Both the position numbers and the translations under genes were made by a program. From Acetobacteraceae bacterium (lineage in GTDB: Bacteria; Pseudomonadota; Alphaproteobacteria; Acetobacterales; Acetobacteraceae), in NCBI GenBank assembly GCA_030039695.1, contig JASHVB010000083.1:1-7271 (forward strand): a stretch of 7,271 nt of DNA, written 5' to 3'. The notes beneath the pieces were generated by a model. The model did not search any database. It saw nothing but the letters and a program-made list of their open reading frames with translations, and was not told where the DNA came from. Below, one piece after another: positions 1-6,000 of the stretch. The first letter of the stretch is position 1; the number at the start of each line of letters is the position of its first letter.

Positions 1-188
1 AACCGGAGTGCGGTCGGATGCATCGCCTCCAGTCGCGCGCTGGTGGTGGAATCGCCGCTGGCAAACAGCGTGACGTCGTGGCCCATCGCCACGAGTTCTT
101 CGGTTAGAAAGGAAACGACGCGCTCTGTCCCGCCGTACAACTTCGGCGGGACAGCTTCGGTGAGTGGCGCGATCTGGGCAATGCGCAT
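1..188 (-). CDS. Glycosyltransferase (GT4-like), N-terminal part
   Basis: The gene reads leftward from an ATG at 188-186 and runs off the window, so only 62 codons are visible. The protein begins MRIAQIAPLTEAVPPKLYGG and continues with TERVVSFLTEELVAMGHDVT and LFASGDSTT. This is the usual start of family-4 glycosyltransferases with a GT-B fold: a first beta strand (MRIAQIAPL), a GGTERV loop that contacts the donor or acceptor, a helix, then a GHDVTLFASGDS second strand. Such enzymes move a sugar from a nucleotide-sugar donor to an acceptor in the cytoplasm. A purine-rich AAGAAGGGA lies 6 to 14 bases before the ATG and supports this start. The gene is divergent from otsA. The substrate cannot be told, because the C-terminal donor-binding domain lies outside the window. 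Confidence 0.9.
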   Translation of the reverse strand, partial: MRIAQIAPLTEAVPPKLYGGTERVVSFLTEELVAMGHDVTLFASGDSTTSARLEAMHPTALR

Positions 189-371
189 CGGGATTCCCTT
201 CTTTGTCTCAGGCGGTCTTGGACCATCTGGCCATCACGATCAGGTTTTTTTTGCGGCGCGACTTGCCGTGAGCGCCCCATTCTGTCACTGCTCTCGGTCA
301 AGTGATCGGCCTCCCCTGGACGCCGTATGCCGATGTGCGTTTCCCTTTTGGACCAAAACCGTGAGGACGCC
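189..371. promoter_or_regulatory. Divergent intergenic region, glycosyltransferase/otsA
   Basis: This 183-bp gap separates two genes that diverge, so promoters for both must lie in or near it. I see a run of eight T (245-252) and an AAGAAGGGA ribosome site for the leftward gene, but no convincing -35/-10 pair on either strand. The regulatory label is inferred from gene layout only. Confidence 0.4.
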
Positions 372-1778
372 GTGGCACGCCTGGTTATCGTTTCAAACAG
401 AGTGCCGCTGCCGTCGGAGCGGGGCCCGCGGGCAGGCGGCCTTGCCGTTGCCCTCGCCGATGCGTTGCGGCCCGGCACTCTGTGGTTCGGCTGGAGCGGG
501 CGCCATTCAGGCGCCGCCGCGCCCACGCCGTATGTCCAGTCCGCTGATAACGTAACCTACGCGACGATAGACCTATCGGAGCATGAGTACCGCGCATTTT
601 ATGTGCATATCTCCAATGGCACACTCTGGCCGTTGTTGCACTTCCGCCTCGGCCTGATGGGGTACCACGGCGAGGATTTCGACGGCTATCTGTCGGTCAA
701 CCGCCGTTTTGCCGAAGCCTTGAAGACGCTACTGCGACCAGACGACCTGATCTGGGTGCACGACTACCACCTGTTTCCGCTCGCCGAAGCGCTGCGAGAG
801 CTCGGCGTCGGCAATCGCATCGGCTTCTTCCTGCACACGCCGTTCGTTCCGCCAGCATTGCTACAAGCCCTGCCGCGCGCAGATCAGCTGCTGCAGGCGA
901 TGTGCGCCTACGACGTGGTGGGGTTTCACACCCGTACCTATCGCCAGGCCTTCCTGGAATGCGTAACCGAGATGCTCGGCACACGCGCCGATCACGACGG
1001 ACGCTTCCTCTATCGCGGCCGGCCGGTGCACGCGATCGTCGATCCGATCGGCATCAATCCGGACCGTTTCGCAGGCAGCGCCGCGGAGTCCGCGCACAGC
1101 ATGGAGGTGCGGCTGCTGCGCGAAAGCCTGCCCGGCAGCCGGTCGCTGGCGATCGGCGTGGACCGGCTCGATTATTCCAAGGGCCTGGCGAACCGGTTCG
1201 GAGGCTTTGCTCGTCTTCTGTCCACCCGGCCTGAGCACCGCAGGCAGGTCAGCTTCCTCCAGGTGGCCGCACGGTCGCGCGAGGACCTCGGGGACTACCA
1301 GCGGCTACGACGCGAGTTGGACCGTATCGTCGGCGATATCAATGGGCGCTTTTCCGAATTCGACTGGGTGCCGCTGCGCTACATGACCCGCCCGGTGAGG
1401 CGAACCACGCTGGCAGGGTTCTTCCGCGCCGCGCGCCTGGGCGTGGTCACGCCACTACGGGACGGAATGAACCTGGTAGCGAAGGAATACATCGCCGCGC
1501 AGGATCCCGCCGATCCAGGCGTGCTGATCCTGTCGCGTTTCGCCGGCGCAGCGGACGAGTTGACCGAGGCGCTGATTGTCAATCCTTACGACAGCGACGC
1601 GATCGCTGATGCTATGCACGCCGCGTTGACGATGCAACCGGTGGAGCGGCAGGAGCGTTGGCGCGCCCTGCGCGACAAGGTGTGGCAGAACACCGCGTCC
1701 CATTACTGCGAGGTCTTTTTGTCGCACCTCGCCGCCGACGAGGCGCATCCGTACTCCAGGCGCTTGCGCGCCGTCTGA
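372..1778 (+). CDS. otsA: Trehalose-6-phosphate synthase
   Basis: This GT20 enzyme joins glucose from UDP-glucose to glucose-6-phosphate, giving trehalose-6-phosphate in the cytoplasm for osmotic and desiccation protection. From the GTG at 372 the protein has 468 residues, close to the E. coli enzyme (474). Family landmarks are in order: VIVSNRVP (6-12), GGL (22-24), WVHDYHL (128-134), GFFLHTPF (151-158), GFHT (184-187), [11 protein letters not shown] (262-272) and DGMNLVAKE (364-372). By alignment with E. coli OtsA, D131, H155, R265, K270, D364 and E372 match the known substrate-binding residues. The reading frame stays open to an ATG at 327, but GTG 372 is preferred: it gives the standard [10 protein letters not shown] start and has GAGGA four bases upstream, whereas ATG 327 has no ribosome site. 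No trehalose phosphatase gene (otsB) is visible nearby. The gene looks intact and fully functional. Confidence 0.96.
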   Translation: MARLVIVSNRVPLPSERGPRAGGLAVALADALRPGTLWFGWSGRHSGAAAPTPYVQSADNVTYATIDLSEHEYRAFYVHISNGTLWPLLHFRLGLMGYHGEDFDGYLSVNRRFAEALKTLLRPDDLIWVHDYHLFPLAEALRELGVGNRIGFFLHTPFVPPALLQALPRADQLLQAMCAYDVVGFHTRTYRQAFLECVTEMLGTRADHDGRFLYRGRPVHAIVDPIGINPDRFAGSAAESAHSMEVRLLRESLPGSRSLAIGVDRLDYSKGLANRFGGFARLLSTRPEHRRQVSFLQVAARSREDLGDYQRLRRELDRIVGDINGRFSEFDWVPLRYMTRPVRRTTLAGFFRAARLGVVTPLRDGMNLVAKEYIAAQDPADPGVLILSRFAGAADELTEALIVNPYDSDAIADAMHAALTMQPVERQERWRALRDKVWQNTASHYCEVFLSHLAADEAHPYSRRLRAV

Positions 1779-1811
1779 TCTCAAACCGCAGGGCGTGACG
1801 TACCGAGCGCG

Positions 1812-1826
1812 CACCGTGTCACGGTG
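1812..1826. promoter_or_regulatory. Perfect 7-1-7 dyad, possible operator
   Basis: CACCGTG, one base, then CACGGTG form a perfect inverted repeat 34 bp after the otsA stop and 127 bp before the chosen amidohydrolase start. A one-base centre cannot form a stable RNA loop and no T run follows, so a protein-binding operator is a better guess than a terminator. No regulator is encoded next to it. The role is inferred only. Confidence 0.35.
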
Positions 1827-1952
1827 AGCCTTCGCCTGCCGTGTCGACGAACGGTGGCAAGAGGCAATTTTTCTGCGGCCGGGTCGGAGCGCTTGGTTCC
1901 CCCAGCGGTGGTGCCTATGGTTGGCCCCCGCAACCAAACGGCGTGGCGTACC

Positions 1953-3185
1953 ATGAGCATGTACTTGTTCCACAATCTAAGCCTGCTTGATCCACGGCAG
2001 GACGAATTGCGCGACGGCATGCAGGTGCTGGTCGAGGACAGCGCGGTGTGTGAGGTTTCGGCGCGGCCGATCACCTCGGCTACGGCGGAACGGGTTGATC
2101 TTGGCGGCCGTACGCTCATGCCGGGATTGATTGACGCGCACATCCACCTCGTGTTGACCGAGGTCAACATTCGTCTGCTGTCCGATGTACCGTTGACCCT
2201 GCTCGCAGCAAAGGGGTCGGTCGCTGCTCGTGAGATGCTGATGCGCGGCTTCACCACGCTGCGTGATACCGGCGGGGCTGATTGGGGTTTGAAAGCGGCG
2301 ATTGAGCAGGGGTTGTTCGTCGGACCGCGCCTATTCATTGCAGGGCAGCCGATCAGCCAGACCGGCGGCCACGCCGACTTCCGCCCTCGTACACAGTCGA
2401 CGGTATTTTGTGCTTGTTGCTCTGGGCTGACCTGGGCATCACGTGTCGCCGACGGCGTGCCCGAGGTTGTGAAGGCGGTGCGGGACGAGCTGCGCAAAGG
2501 AGCCGACCATATCAAGATCATGGTGTCCGGCGGCGTCGCCTCGCAGCTCGACCCGCTGGAAAGCTTGCAATTCCGCGTCGATGAAATCGAGGCAGCGGTC
2601 GATGAAGCGACGCGCTGGGGCACTTATGTCGCCGCACACGCGTACAGCCCAAAAGCCGTGGAGCGTGCCGTGCGTGCCGGCGTGCGTACAATCGAGCATG
2701 GTAACCTGATCGACGCCCCGGTCGCGGCACTGATGGCGGAGCGGGGAGCGTATCTTGTCCCGACGTTGGTGACCTATGAGTCGATGAAACGGCGCGGCGC
2801 CGAATATGGGTTGTCGGCGGCGTCACTGGCCAAGAACGAGGTGGTGCTGCAAGCCGGTCTGCGTTCGCTGGAAACCGCGCGTAACGAAGGGGTAAAGATC
2901 GGTCTCGGCAGCGATCTGCTGGGGCAGTTGCAGAACGACCACATGAATGAGTTCATCATTCGCCGGGAAGCGATGAGCGCTCAGGACGTGATCCGCTCCG
3001 CCACGCTGGTGAATGCCGAGATCGTGCGGCAGGAGGGGCGTCTCGGTGAGCTCATCCCTGGCGCCTTCGCTGATATGCTGGTGGTGGATGGCGATCCTTA
3101 CCGTGACCTCTCAGTGTTCGATGCTGACGGTCGCCGCATTGCGGCGATCATGCTGAACGGGCGGTGGGTGAAGAACCGGCTTTAG
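1953..3185 (+). CDS. Metal-dependent amidohydrolase, imidazolonepropionase-like
   Basis: This is a complete 410-residue member of the amidohydrolase superfamily, in the group related to imidazolonepropionase and to bacterial Xaa-Pro or Xaa-Arg/Lys dipeptidases. Metal ligands are visible in order: HIH in DAHIHL (63-65), the lysine expected to be carboxylated in DHIKIMVSGG (K188), histidines in YVAAHAY (H229) and GVRTIEHGNLID (H249), and the catalytic aspartate in GLGSDLLG (D321). QTGGHAD (137-142) is also typical. The N- and C-terminal beta-sandwich pieces (residues 1-55 and about 365-410, GAFADMLVVDGDP) are present. There is no signal peptide, so it probably acts in the cytoplasm. The frame stays open to a GTG at 1824 and an ATG at 1917, but family homology begins at MYLFHNLSLLDP, so ATG 1953 (or 1959) is chosen; its ribosome site is weak. 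It lies 174 bp after otsA, so co-transcription is uncertain. Substrate is unknown; a dipeptide or N-acyl amino acid is plausible from the family. Confidence 0.9.
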   Translation: MSMYLFHNLSLLDPRQDELRDGMQVLVEDSAVCEVSARPITSATAERVDLGGRTLMPGLIDAHIHLVLTEVNIRLLSDVPLTLLAAKGSVAAREMLMRGFTTLRDTGGADWGLKAAIEQGLFVGPRLFIAGQPISQTGGHADFRPRTQSTVFCACCSGLTWASRVADGVPEVVKAVRDELRKGADHIKIMVSGGVASQLDPLESLQFRVDEIEAAVDEATRWGTYVAAHAYSPKAVERAVRAGVRTIEHGNLIDAPVAALMAERGAYLVPTLVTYESMKRRGAEYGLSAASLAKNEVVLQAGLRSLETARNEGVKIGLGSDLLGQLQNDHMNEFIIRREAMSAQDVIRSATLVNAEIVRQEGRLGELIPGAFADMLVVDGDPYRDLSVFDADGRRIAAIMLNGRWVKNRL

Positions 3186-3209
3186 CTTGTCCTTGCGAGG
3201 CACGCCCGG

Positions 3210-3282
3210 TTGTCATTGCGACAAGCAGCGACGAAGCAATCGCCACACGAGCTTGCATCGTCGCTGCTCCGCGCAATAACAA
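3210..3282. repeat. 73-bp palindromic REP/MITE-like element
   Basis: The element is nested and symmetrical. The outer arms are TTGTCATTGCG (3210-3220) and CGCAATAACAA (3272-3282), which pair at 10 of 11 positions. A 4-base interruption follows on each side, then inner arms GCAGCGACGA (3225-3234) and TCGTCGCTGC (3258-3267) pair perfectly around a 23-base centre. A second, degenerate copy of the outer arm, TTGTCCTTGCGAGG, lies just before it (3187-3200). The GTCATTGCGA...CGAAGCAATC theme is familiar from dispersed palindromic repeats in many alphaproteobacteria. It starts 25 bp after the amidohydrolase stop and could also end that transcript or protect its 3' end, though no T run follows. Confidence 0.7.
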
Positions 3283-3338
3283 GAGGACGTTCCTTGCAGT
3301 GGCTATGGTCTGACGCGGTCAACATATCAACACTATCA

Positions 3339-3357
3339 GGTAGATCCGGATCCTACC
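3339..3357. repeat. Short near-perfect dyad
   Basis: GGTAGATCC is followed directly by GGATCCTACC, an inverted repeat with one bulged base. It lies between the palindromic element and the istA remnant. It may be leftover mobile-element sequence or chance. No function is claimed. Confidence 0.3.
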
Positions 3358-3385
3358 TCGCGCAACAGGATGATGCCTTGGCTCA

Positions 3386-3499
3386 TCACTGATGCCCATC
3401 GCCGAACTTCAGACGCATGATCTCGCGCACTTTGCGCATCTCCAGTCTCTCCGCCGGGATCTCGCCCCTCTGCTCGCGCAAAAGGGCCGTTGTAGTCAT
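3386..3499 (-). pseudogene. istA: IS21-family transposase istA, N-terminal remnant
   Basis: Reading leftward from an ATG at 3499-3497, 37 residues include IPAERLEMRKVREIMRLKFG, which matches the usual start of IstA, the DDE transposase of IS21-type insertion sequences (PAERL.MRK.REVLRLK...). This piece normally leads into the helix-turn-helix that binds the element ends. After KFGDGHQ a TGA stop is reached and the sequence beyond (toward 3290) no longer resembles IstA in any frame I read. More than 90% of the gene is therefore missing, and no istB helper gene is present. Four short repeats at 3531-3616 lie just upstream, where an IS21 end should be. The fragment cannot transpose on its own. 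Identification rests on a short motif only. Confidence 0.6.
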
Positions 3500-3530
3500 G
3501 CCAGCGAGACACCCGGACCCGCCCCGGGGG

Positions 3531-3616
3531 GGCGAGATCATCTCGGAACCGGGGGCGAGATCATCTCGGATTGAAGGGCGACATGATCTTGGAATGCCGG
3601 GGCGACATCGCCCGGA
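3531..3616. repeat. Four 23-24 bp tandem repeats, probable IS21 end
   Basis: The unit GGCGAGATCATCTCGGA occurs exactly at 3531-3547 and 3554-3570. Diverged copies follow at 3577-3593 (GGCGACATGATCTTGGA) and 3601-3616 (GGCGACATCGCCCGGA). Spacing is 23, 23 and 24 bp. IS21-family elements carry several such transposase-binding repeats inside their ends, and these lie directly upstream of the istA start, so they are most likely the left end of that element. The outermost terminus and target duplication cannot be fixed. Confidence 0.6.
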
Positions 3617-3692
3617 ACCAGCATGCCGCTTCGGCATCCACGATCTTTCATGAAACGAGCGTGACGCCGTCAGAAATCTGCCCCGCTTCAAT

Positions 3693-4239
3693 ATGCCGTT
3701 CGAGCCTGGCCTGTTTCCCGGGGCCCGCCGCTACGGACCACGTTCGCAGCGTGACAAGCACTGCCTGGTGCTGGAGCTTGAACGCTACCGCTACCAGAAG
3801 TACCTGTCGGATATTGCTGGCCACGGCATGAGATCGACGGCAACGAGCCCGCAGAGCCGTCAGTGCAGTGCGTGACTGGCTGGCATCTTCGCGTCAGCGA
3901 CCTGCGCGACCGCTGCGGCTGCCGCAGCGATCCTGCGGTACTACAGCGAGTTCCGGGCCAATTTGCCGCCGACGCTGCGCGCAGCCGATCTCGAACCGGC
4001 CGAGCTGGGGTTCTTCGATCGGGCAAATCTGATGGCTCAGTTCCTGGAGACGCGAGGGTCGTTGGTCGTGTGACGGTCGAAAATCCTATGCCGAACAGGT
4101 GACGCGCGAGATGGGCGGTTATCGCACCAAGGACTTCGGCCGAAAGGGCCGCCTGCTCATCGGGTCGCCGTTGCTGCATGGCCAGCTTCCAAGTTGGCTT
4201 CGTGCCGCGCAATCTCCGCCAGGAGAGACCAGACTCTGA
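3693..4239 (+). pseudogene. Broken gene of unknown function
   Basis: One plus-strand frame reads protein-like from 3654 through an ATG at 3693: MPFEPGLFPGARRYGPRSQR and LELERYRYQKYLSDIAGHG. It is stopped by TGA at 3873-3875. The same frame resumes with AILRYYSEFRANLPPTLRAA, DLEPAELGFFDRANLMAQFL, and stops at 4071-4073. The next frame over continues at once with KSYAEQVTREMGGYRTKDFG to a stop at 4237-4239. The middle part (3830-3930) reads better in a neighbouring frame (EIDGNEPAEPSVQ), suggesting two compensating shifts. I do not recognise the family. The pieces look like one former gene of about 180 codons with at least two lesions, probably cargo of the nearby mobile element. Its end overlaps the minus-strand 53-residue gene. 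Confidence 0.45.
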
Positions 4240-4318
4240 CGGCGTCTAGCGGCGTGTCAGGATCGTTGAGTAGCCGATCTATTTCGCTGAGCTTCAGCTC
4301 GTAATACGTCTGTCGCAT
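4157..4318 (-). CDS. Small 53-residue hypothetical protein
   Basis: The protein starts MRQTYYELKLSEIDRLLNDP and continues DTPLDAVRVWSLLAEIARHE. It is mostly helical and acidic-basic mixed, with no signal peptide or membrane segment. ATG 4318-4316 is chosen over an upstream ATG at 4396 because a strong GGGAGG lies six to eight bases before it, and because the residues upstream (FYPILLIQINAYFAG) look non-native. The region ELKLSEIDRLLNDPD slightly recalls the start of the helical PCRF region of release factors, and such short proteins are sometimes annotated that way, but the length is far too small for a release factor. The tail after EANLEAG is low-complexity and may be a frameshifted end. 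It is the only short gene in the decayed region with a good ribosome site and an uninterrupted frame. Confidence 0.55.
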   Translation of the reverse strand: MRQTYYELKLSEIDRLLNDPDTPLDAVRVWSLLAEIARHEANLEAGHAATATR

Positions 4319-4437
4319 CGCCGACCTCCCACCGCCGACATGTATTTCGCCAGCGAAATAGGCATTGATCTGGATCAACAGGATTGGATAGAACAACCCC
4401 CGGCCATAATGGCCTTGCTGTCACGCGGGAGTCGCCG

Positions 4438-4644
4438 ATGTCGGACGACTCCGACCGGAACACCTCCGCCGGCTTCGACGCACGTGGCGCCATCGACTAA
4501 CCCCGCCTATGACGCGCAGAACTTGGCTCAGGCGCACGGTGCCTGACGAACGCCGGAGAAAGTTCTGAGCCGAGCATCGTTCATGGCGAGGACTGGGCAG
4601 GCGGCCACTCCACAGACCCGCTGTTCGGGCCCCGAACACGATGA
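4438..4644 (+). pseudogene. Decayed small gene, upstream member of a coupled pair
   Basis: An ATG with GGGAG seven bases upstream starts MSDDSDRNTSAGFDARGAID, then hits TAA at 4498-4500 and TGA at 4510-4512. The neighbouring frame fills the gap with NPAYDAQNLAQAHG (4499-4542). The first frame then resumes as SSEPSIVHGEDWAGGHSTDP and LFGPRTR, ending at TGA 4642-4644. Two compensating frame changes would restore about 68 codons. The final TGA overlaps the ATG of the next fossil. I do not recognise the protein; its acidic, polar start looks like a small cytoplasmic protein. Confidence 0.35.
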
Positions 4645-4727
4645 GCAAATCGCACCAGCCGCGCGGATTTGGTCAAGTTGCCCGCGCTTGAGCCAATCTA
4701 ATGCGGGATGGGAAGGTACGTCCTTAG
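4641..4727 (+). pseudogene. Decayed gene start, downstream member of a coupled pair
   Basis: The ATG at 4641 overlaps the preceding stop as ATGA. It reads MSKSHQPRGFGQVARA, then TGA (4689-4691), then in the same frame ANLMRDGKVRP, then TAG (4725-4727). A single C-to-T change (CGA to TGA) would explain the first stop. The remainder of the gene appears to have been cut off by the AT-rich insert that begins at about 4728. Basic N-terminus, family not recognised. Confidence 0.35.
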
Positions 4728-4987
4728 TTCTCCTTCGACTTTATATCGCAAGTATTATAGGTAACAACAGACGACTCGGACAGGGATATTATTGTAACAA
4801 CCCCATTACCAGGACCAGACTGAAGTACCACGTAATCTCCAGAAACTGAGTTGAATTTCCCAGTCACTCCGTCGATTGTAACTTCAGAGTGAAATTTTAA
4901 CCTCTTGATGATTCCTGATAGACCCTCATTTTTGAGTGTCTTACCAATCCAATGTTCTTTCTCATTTAGCTTGATTACCTCAGCCAT
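4724..4987 (-). CDS. AT-rich orphan gene, 87 residues, possible small beta-barrel
   Basis: The protein from ATG 4987-4985 starts MAEVIKLNEKEHWIGKTLKN and contains HSEVTIDGVTGKFNSVSGDY and VVLQSGPGNGVVTIISLSES. GAGG five bases upstream supports this ATG; an in-frame ATG at 5005 would add six residues. Alternating beta-type stretches in the second half (VTGKFNSVSGDYVVL, VVTIISL) resemble small SH3- or Sm-like barrels, and the pattern faintly recalls DUF2642-type proteins of Firmicutes; this is inference only. There is no signal peptide or membrane helix. The gene and its flanks (4741-5040) are about 40% GC by my count, against about 65% or more in the intact neighbours, and lysine, asparagine and isoleucine codons end in A or T. 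It was probably acquired from a low-GC donor. No partner gene (toxin, immunity gene or transposase) is intact beside it. Confidence 0.55.
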   Translation of the reverse strand: MAEVIKLNEKEHWIGKTLKNEGLSGIIKRLKFHSEVTIDGVTGKFNSVSGDYVVLQSGPGNGVVTIISLSESSVVTYNTCDIKSKEN

Positions 4988-5240
4988 TAGTCCCTCATTA
5001 TTCATCTGGCCACGACAGATTACGAGTACCAGCTTCTTTAGCTGTATCTCGACTTCTTCGCCAGAGGGCGCGAGGGCTGCGGCCGAACAAGGTCAGGCGA
5101 TAGCGGCCCGTTTGGCGGGCCGATGTTCTTGTTTCCTTCCGCGCCGCCCAGTATCGTCCCGCCATGCCCGAGATGCCGCCGCCGGATGCTGCGTATGGCG
5201 GACTGACGCTGACAATGGCGGAGAGAGTCATATCGGTGGG

Positions 5241-5477
5241 CTGACCCTGGCGCGCAGAGCGATCCTCGGCCTGCTCGCGGCCGCGCCACGGGCGCCTGTC
5301 GCGAAGACCCGCGCGGCCGATCCTAGGCTGCGCCCGAGCGGGCTGTCGGCGCCGCCCGAAATCGTCACCGATCGGTGGGGTATCCCGCCCGTCACTGCGG
5401 CCACGCAGGAAGACGCGTTCTTCGGGCAAGGCCACGCCGCCGCCACGGCGCGGCTGTGGCTGTCGGCCTACGCTTAA
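5241..5477 (+). pseudogene. Penicillin-acylase-family enzyme, N-terminal stump
   Basis: The frame reads LTLARRAILGLLAAAPRAPV, a Tat-type export signal (twin arginine, then a hydrophobic run), followed by SAPPEIVTDRWGIPPVTAAT and QEDAFFGQGHAAATARLW. The second part matches the beginning of the alpha subunit of penicillin acylases (Ntn hydrolases that cut amide bonds in the periplasm): EI.TD.WGIPHV.A....D.FFGQG.AAARDRLWQ. Only 78 of the usual 700-800 residues remain. The usual histidine in GIPH is a proline, the DRLWQ motif has become ARLWL, and a TAA stop follows directly. The ancestral ATG seems to be CTG here (5241). The catalytic serine of the beta chain is far outside the remnant, so it cannot be active. 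Composition is high-GC like the host chromosome. Confidence 0.7.
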
Positions 5478-5571
5478 AAGTGGGATTTTCCTCGAATGGT
5501 GATGTGGGCGACACTCAACCGGAGACTCAGAGGCGCGAGCAGTCTCAAGATTGGAGTTAACGATGGGACTC

Positions 5572-5850
5572 TCACGACAGTGAGGCATGTGTAATTTTGA
5601 TGCTCGACCATGCGTCTGCAATCGTTGTCCGACGTTTGTTCTCCGTGGTTGGCAGCCGAAATGACTCGAACGCTGCAAGAAACTGTGTCTCGGGGTTGAT
5701 GTAGCACAACAGGCAACGATCGCAGATCAGATGTCGGTAGTCATCCCAAAGACTGTTGCTACGCGATTGGTCCTACTGCCCGGCGAGTCCGAGCGTTAAA
5801 TGTCGAACGACATCAGCGGTATCAGGCACCGGGGGCGTGGAGGCGAGCGA
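5572..5850 (-). pseudogene. Possible decayed ORF, unknown
   Basis: On the minus strand a frame open from 5850 to a TGA at 5574-5572 is broken by only one TAG (5775-5773). Before it come VPDTADVVRHLTLGLAGQ; after it SNSLWDDYRHLICDRCLLCY and INPETQFLAAFESFRLPTTE. The residues look natural and include a C-x2-C-x2-C cluster (CDRCLLC). There is no ATG start and I do not recognise the family. It lies antisense to the first duplicated tail (5804-5899), so at most one reading may be real there. A 66-codon open stretch is not rare at about 50% GC, so this stays weak. Confidence 0.25.
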
Positions 5851-5899
5851 TTACAACGATCCACCATACTTCTTGCTGAGCTGGCCCGCTTCCGTCTGA
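5804..5899 (+). pseudogene. Small-peptide tail, copy A
   Basis: The frame reads RTTSAVSGTGGVEASDYNDP then PYFLLSWPASV and stops at TGA (5897-5899). The end matches copy B at 6054-6169: GGVE..DYND..YF.L.WP, 13 of 22 aligned residues identical, with five codons that differ only by synonymous third-position changes (for example GAT/GAC, TAC/TAT). That pattern argues that this strand and frame were translated. The frame is open back to 5741 but holds no ATG, and upstream similarity to copy B fades before 5790, so the copy looks truncated or rearranged at its 5' end. Confidence 0.4.
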
Positions 5900-6000
5900 C
5901 CAGCTGTGCTTGAAGCTACGAAGTACGTTGTTGTAGGTGCCGATTCAGACCGTCGAACCAGTATGGGCGTCGACAAAGGCGAGAGGTGATGTCATGCAAG

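Noticed and set aside
245..252. T8 run as a terminator
   Set aside because: Only a weak 4-bp hairpin precedes it (GGTC-TTG-GACC) at too great a distance, and no gene ends here in either direction.
1781..2623. 280-codon open frame on the minus strand
   Set aside because: It lies opposite the amidohydrolase, whose plus-strand reading carries all metal-ligand motifs in order. The minus reading is Ser/Arg-rich with no family pattern, as expected of a high-GC shadow.
3531..3616. CRISPR-like short repeats
   Set aside because: Units follow each other with only 6-7 bases between them, so there are no spacers; they fit an IS21 end better.
3688..4212. 174-codon open frame on the minus strand
   Set aside because: Ser/Arg/Pro-rich low-information reading opposite more natural plus-strand segments; no ribosome site noted and no motif.
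4905..5240. Plus-strand frame continuing upstream of the acylase signal peptide
   Set aside because: It crosses the AT-rich insert, has Cys/Ser-rich unstructured residues, and acylase similarity starts only at 5241.
4998..5678. 226-codon open frame on the minus strand
   Set aside because: It lies opposite the acylase stump, is Arg-rich, and crosses three regions of different composition, so it is an accidental opening.
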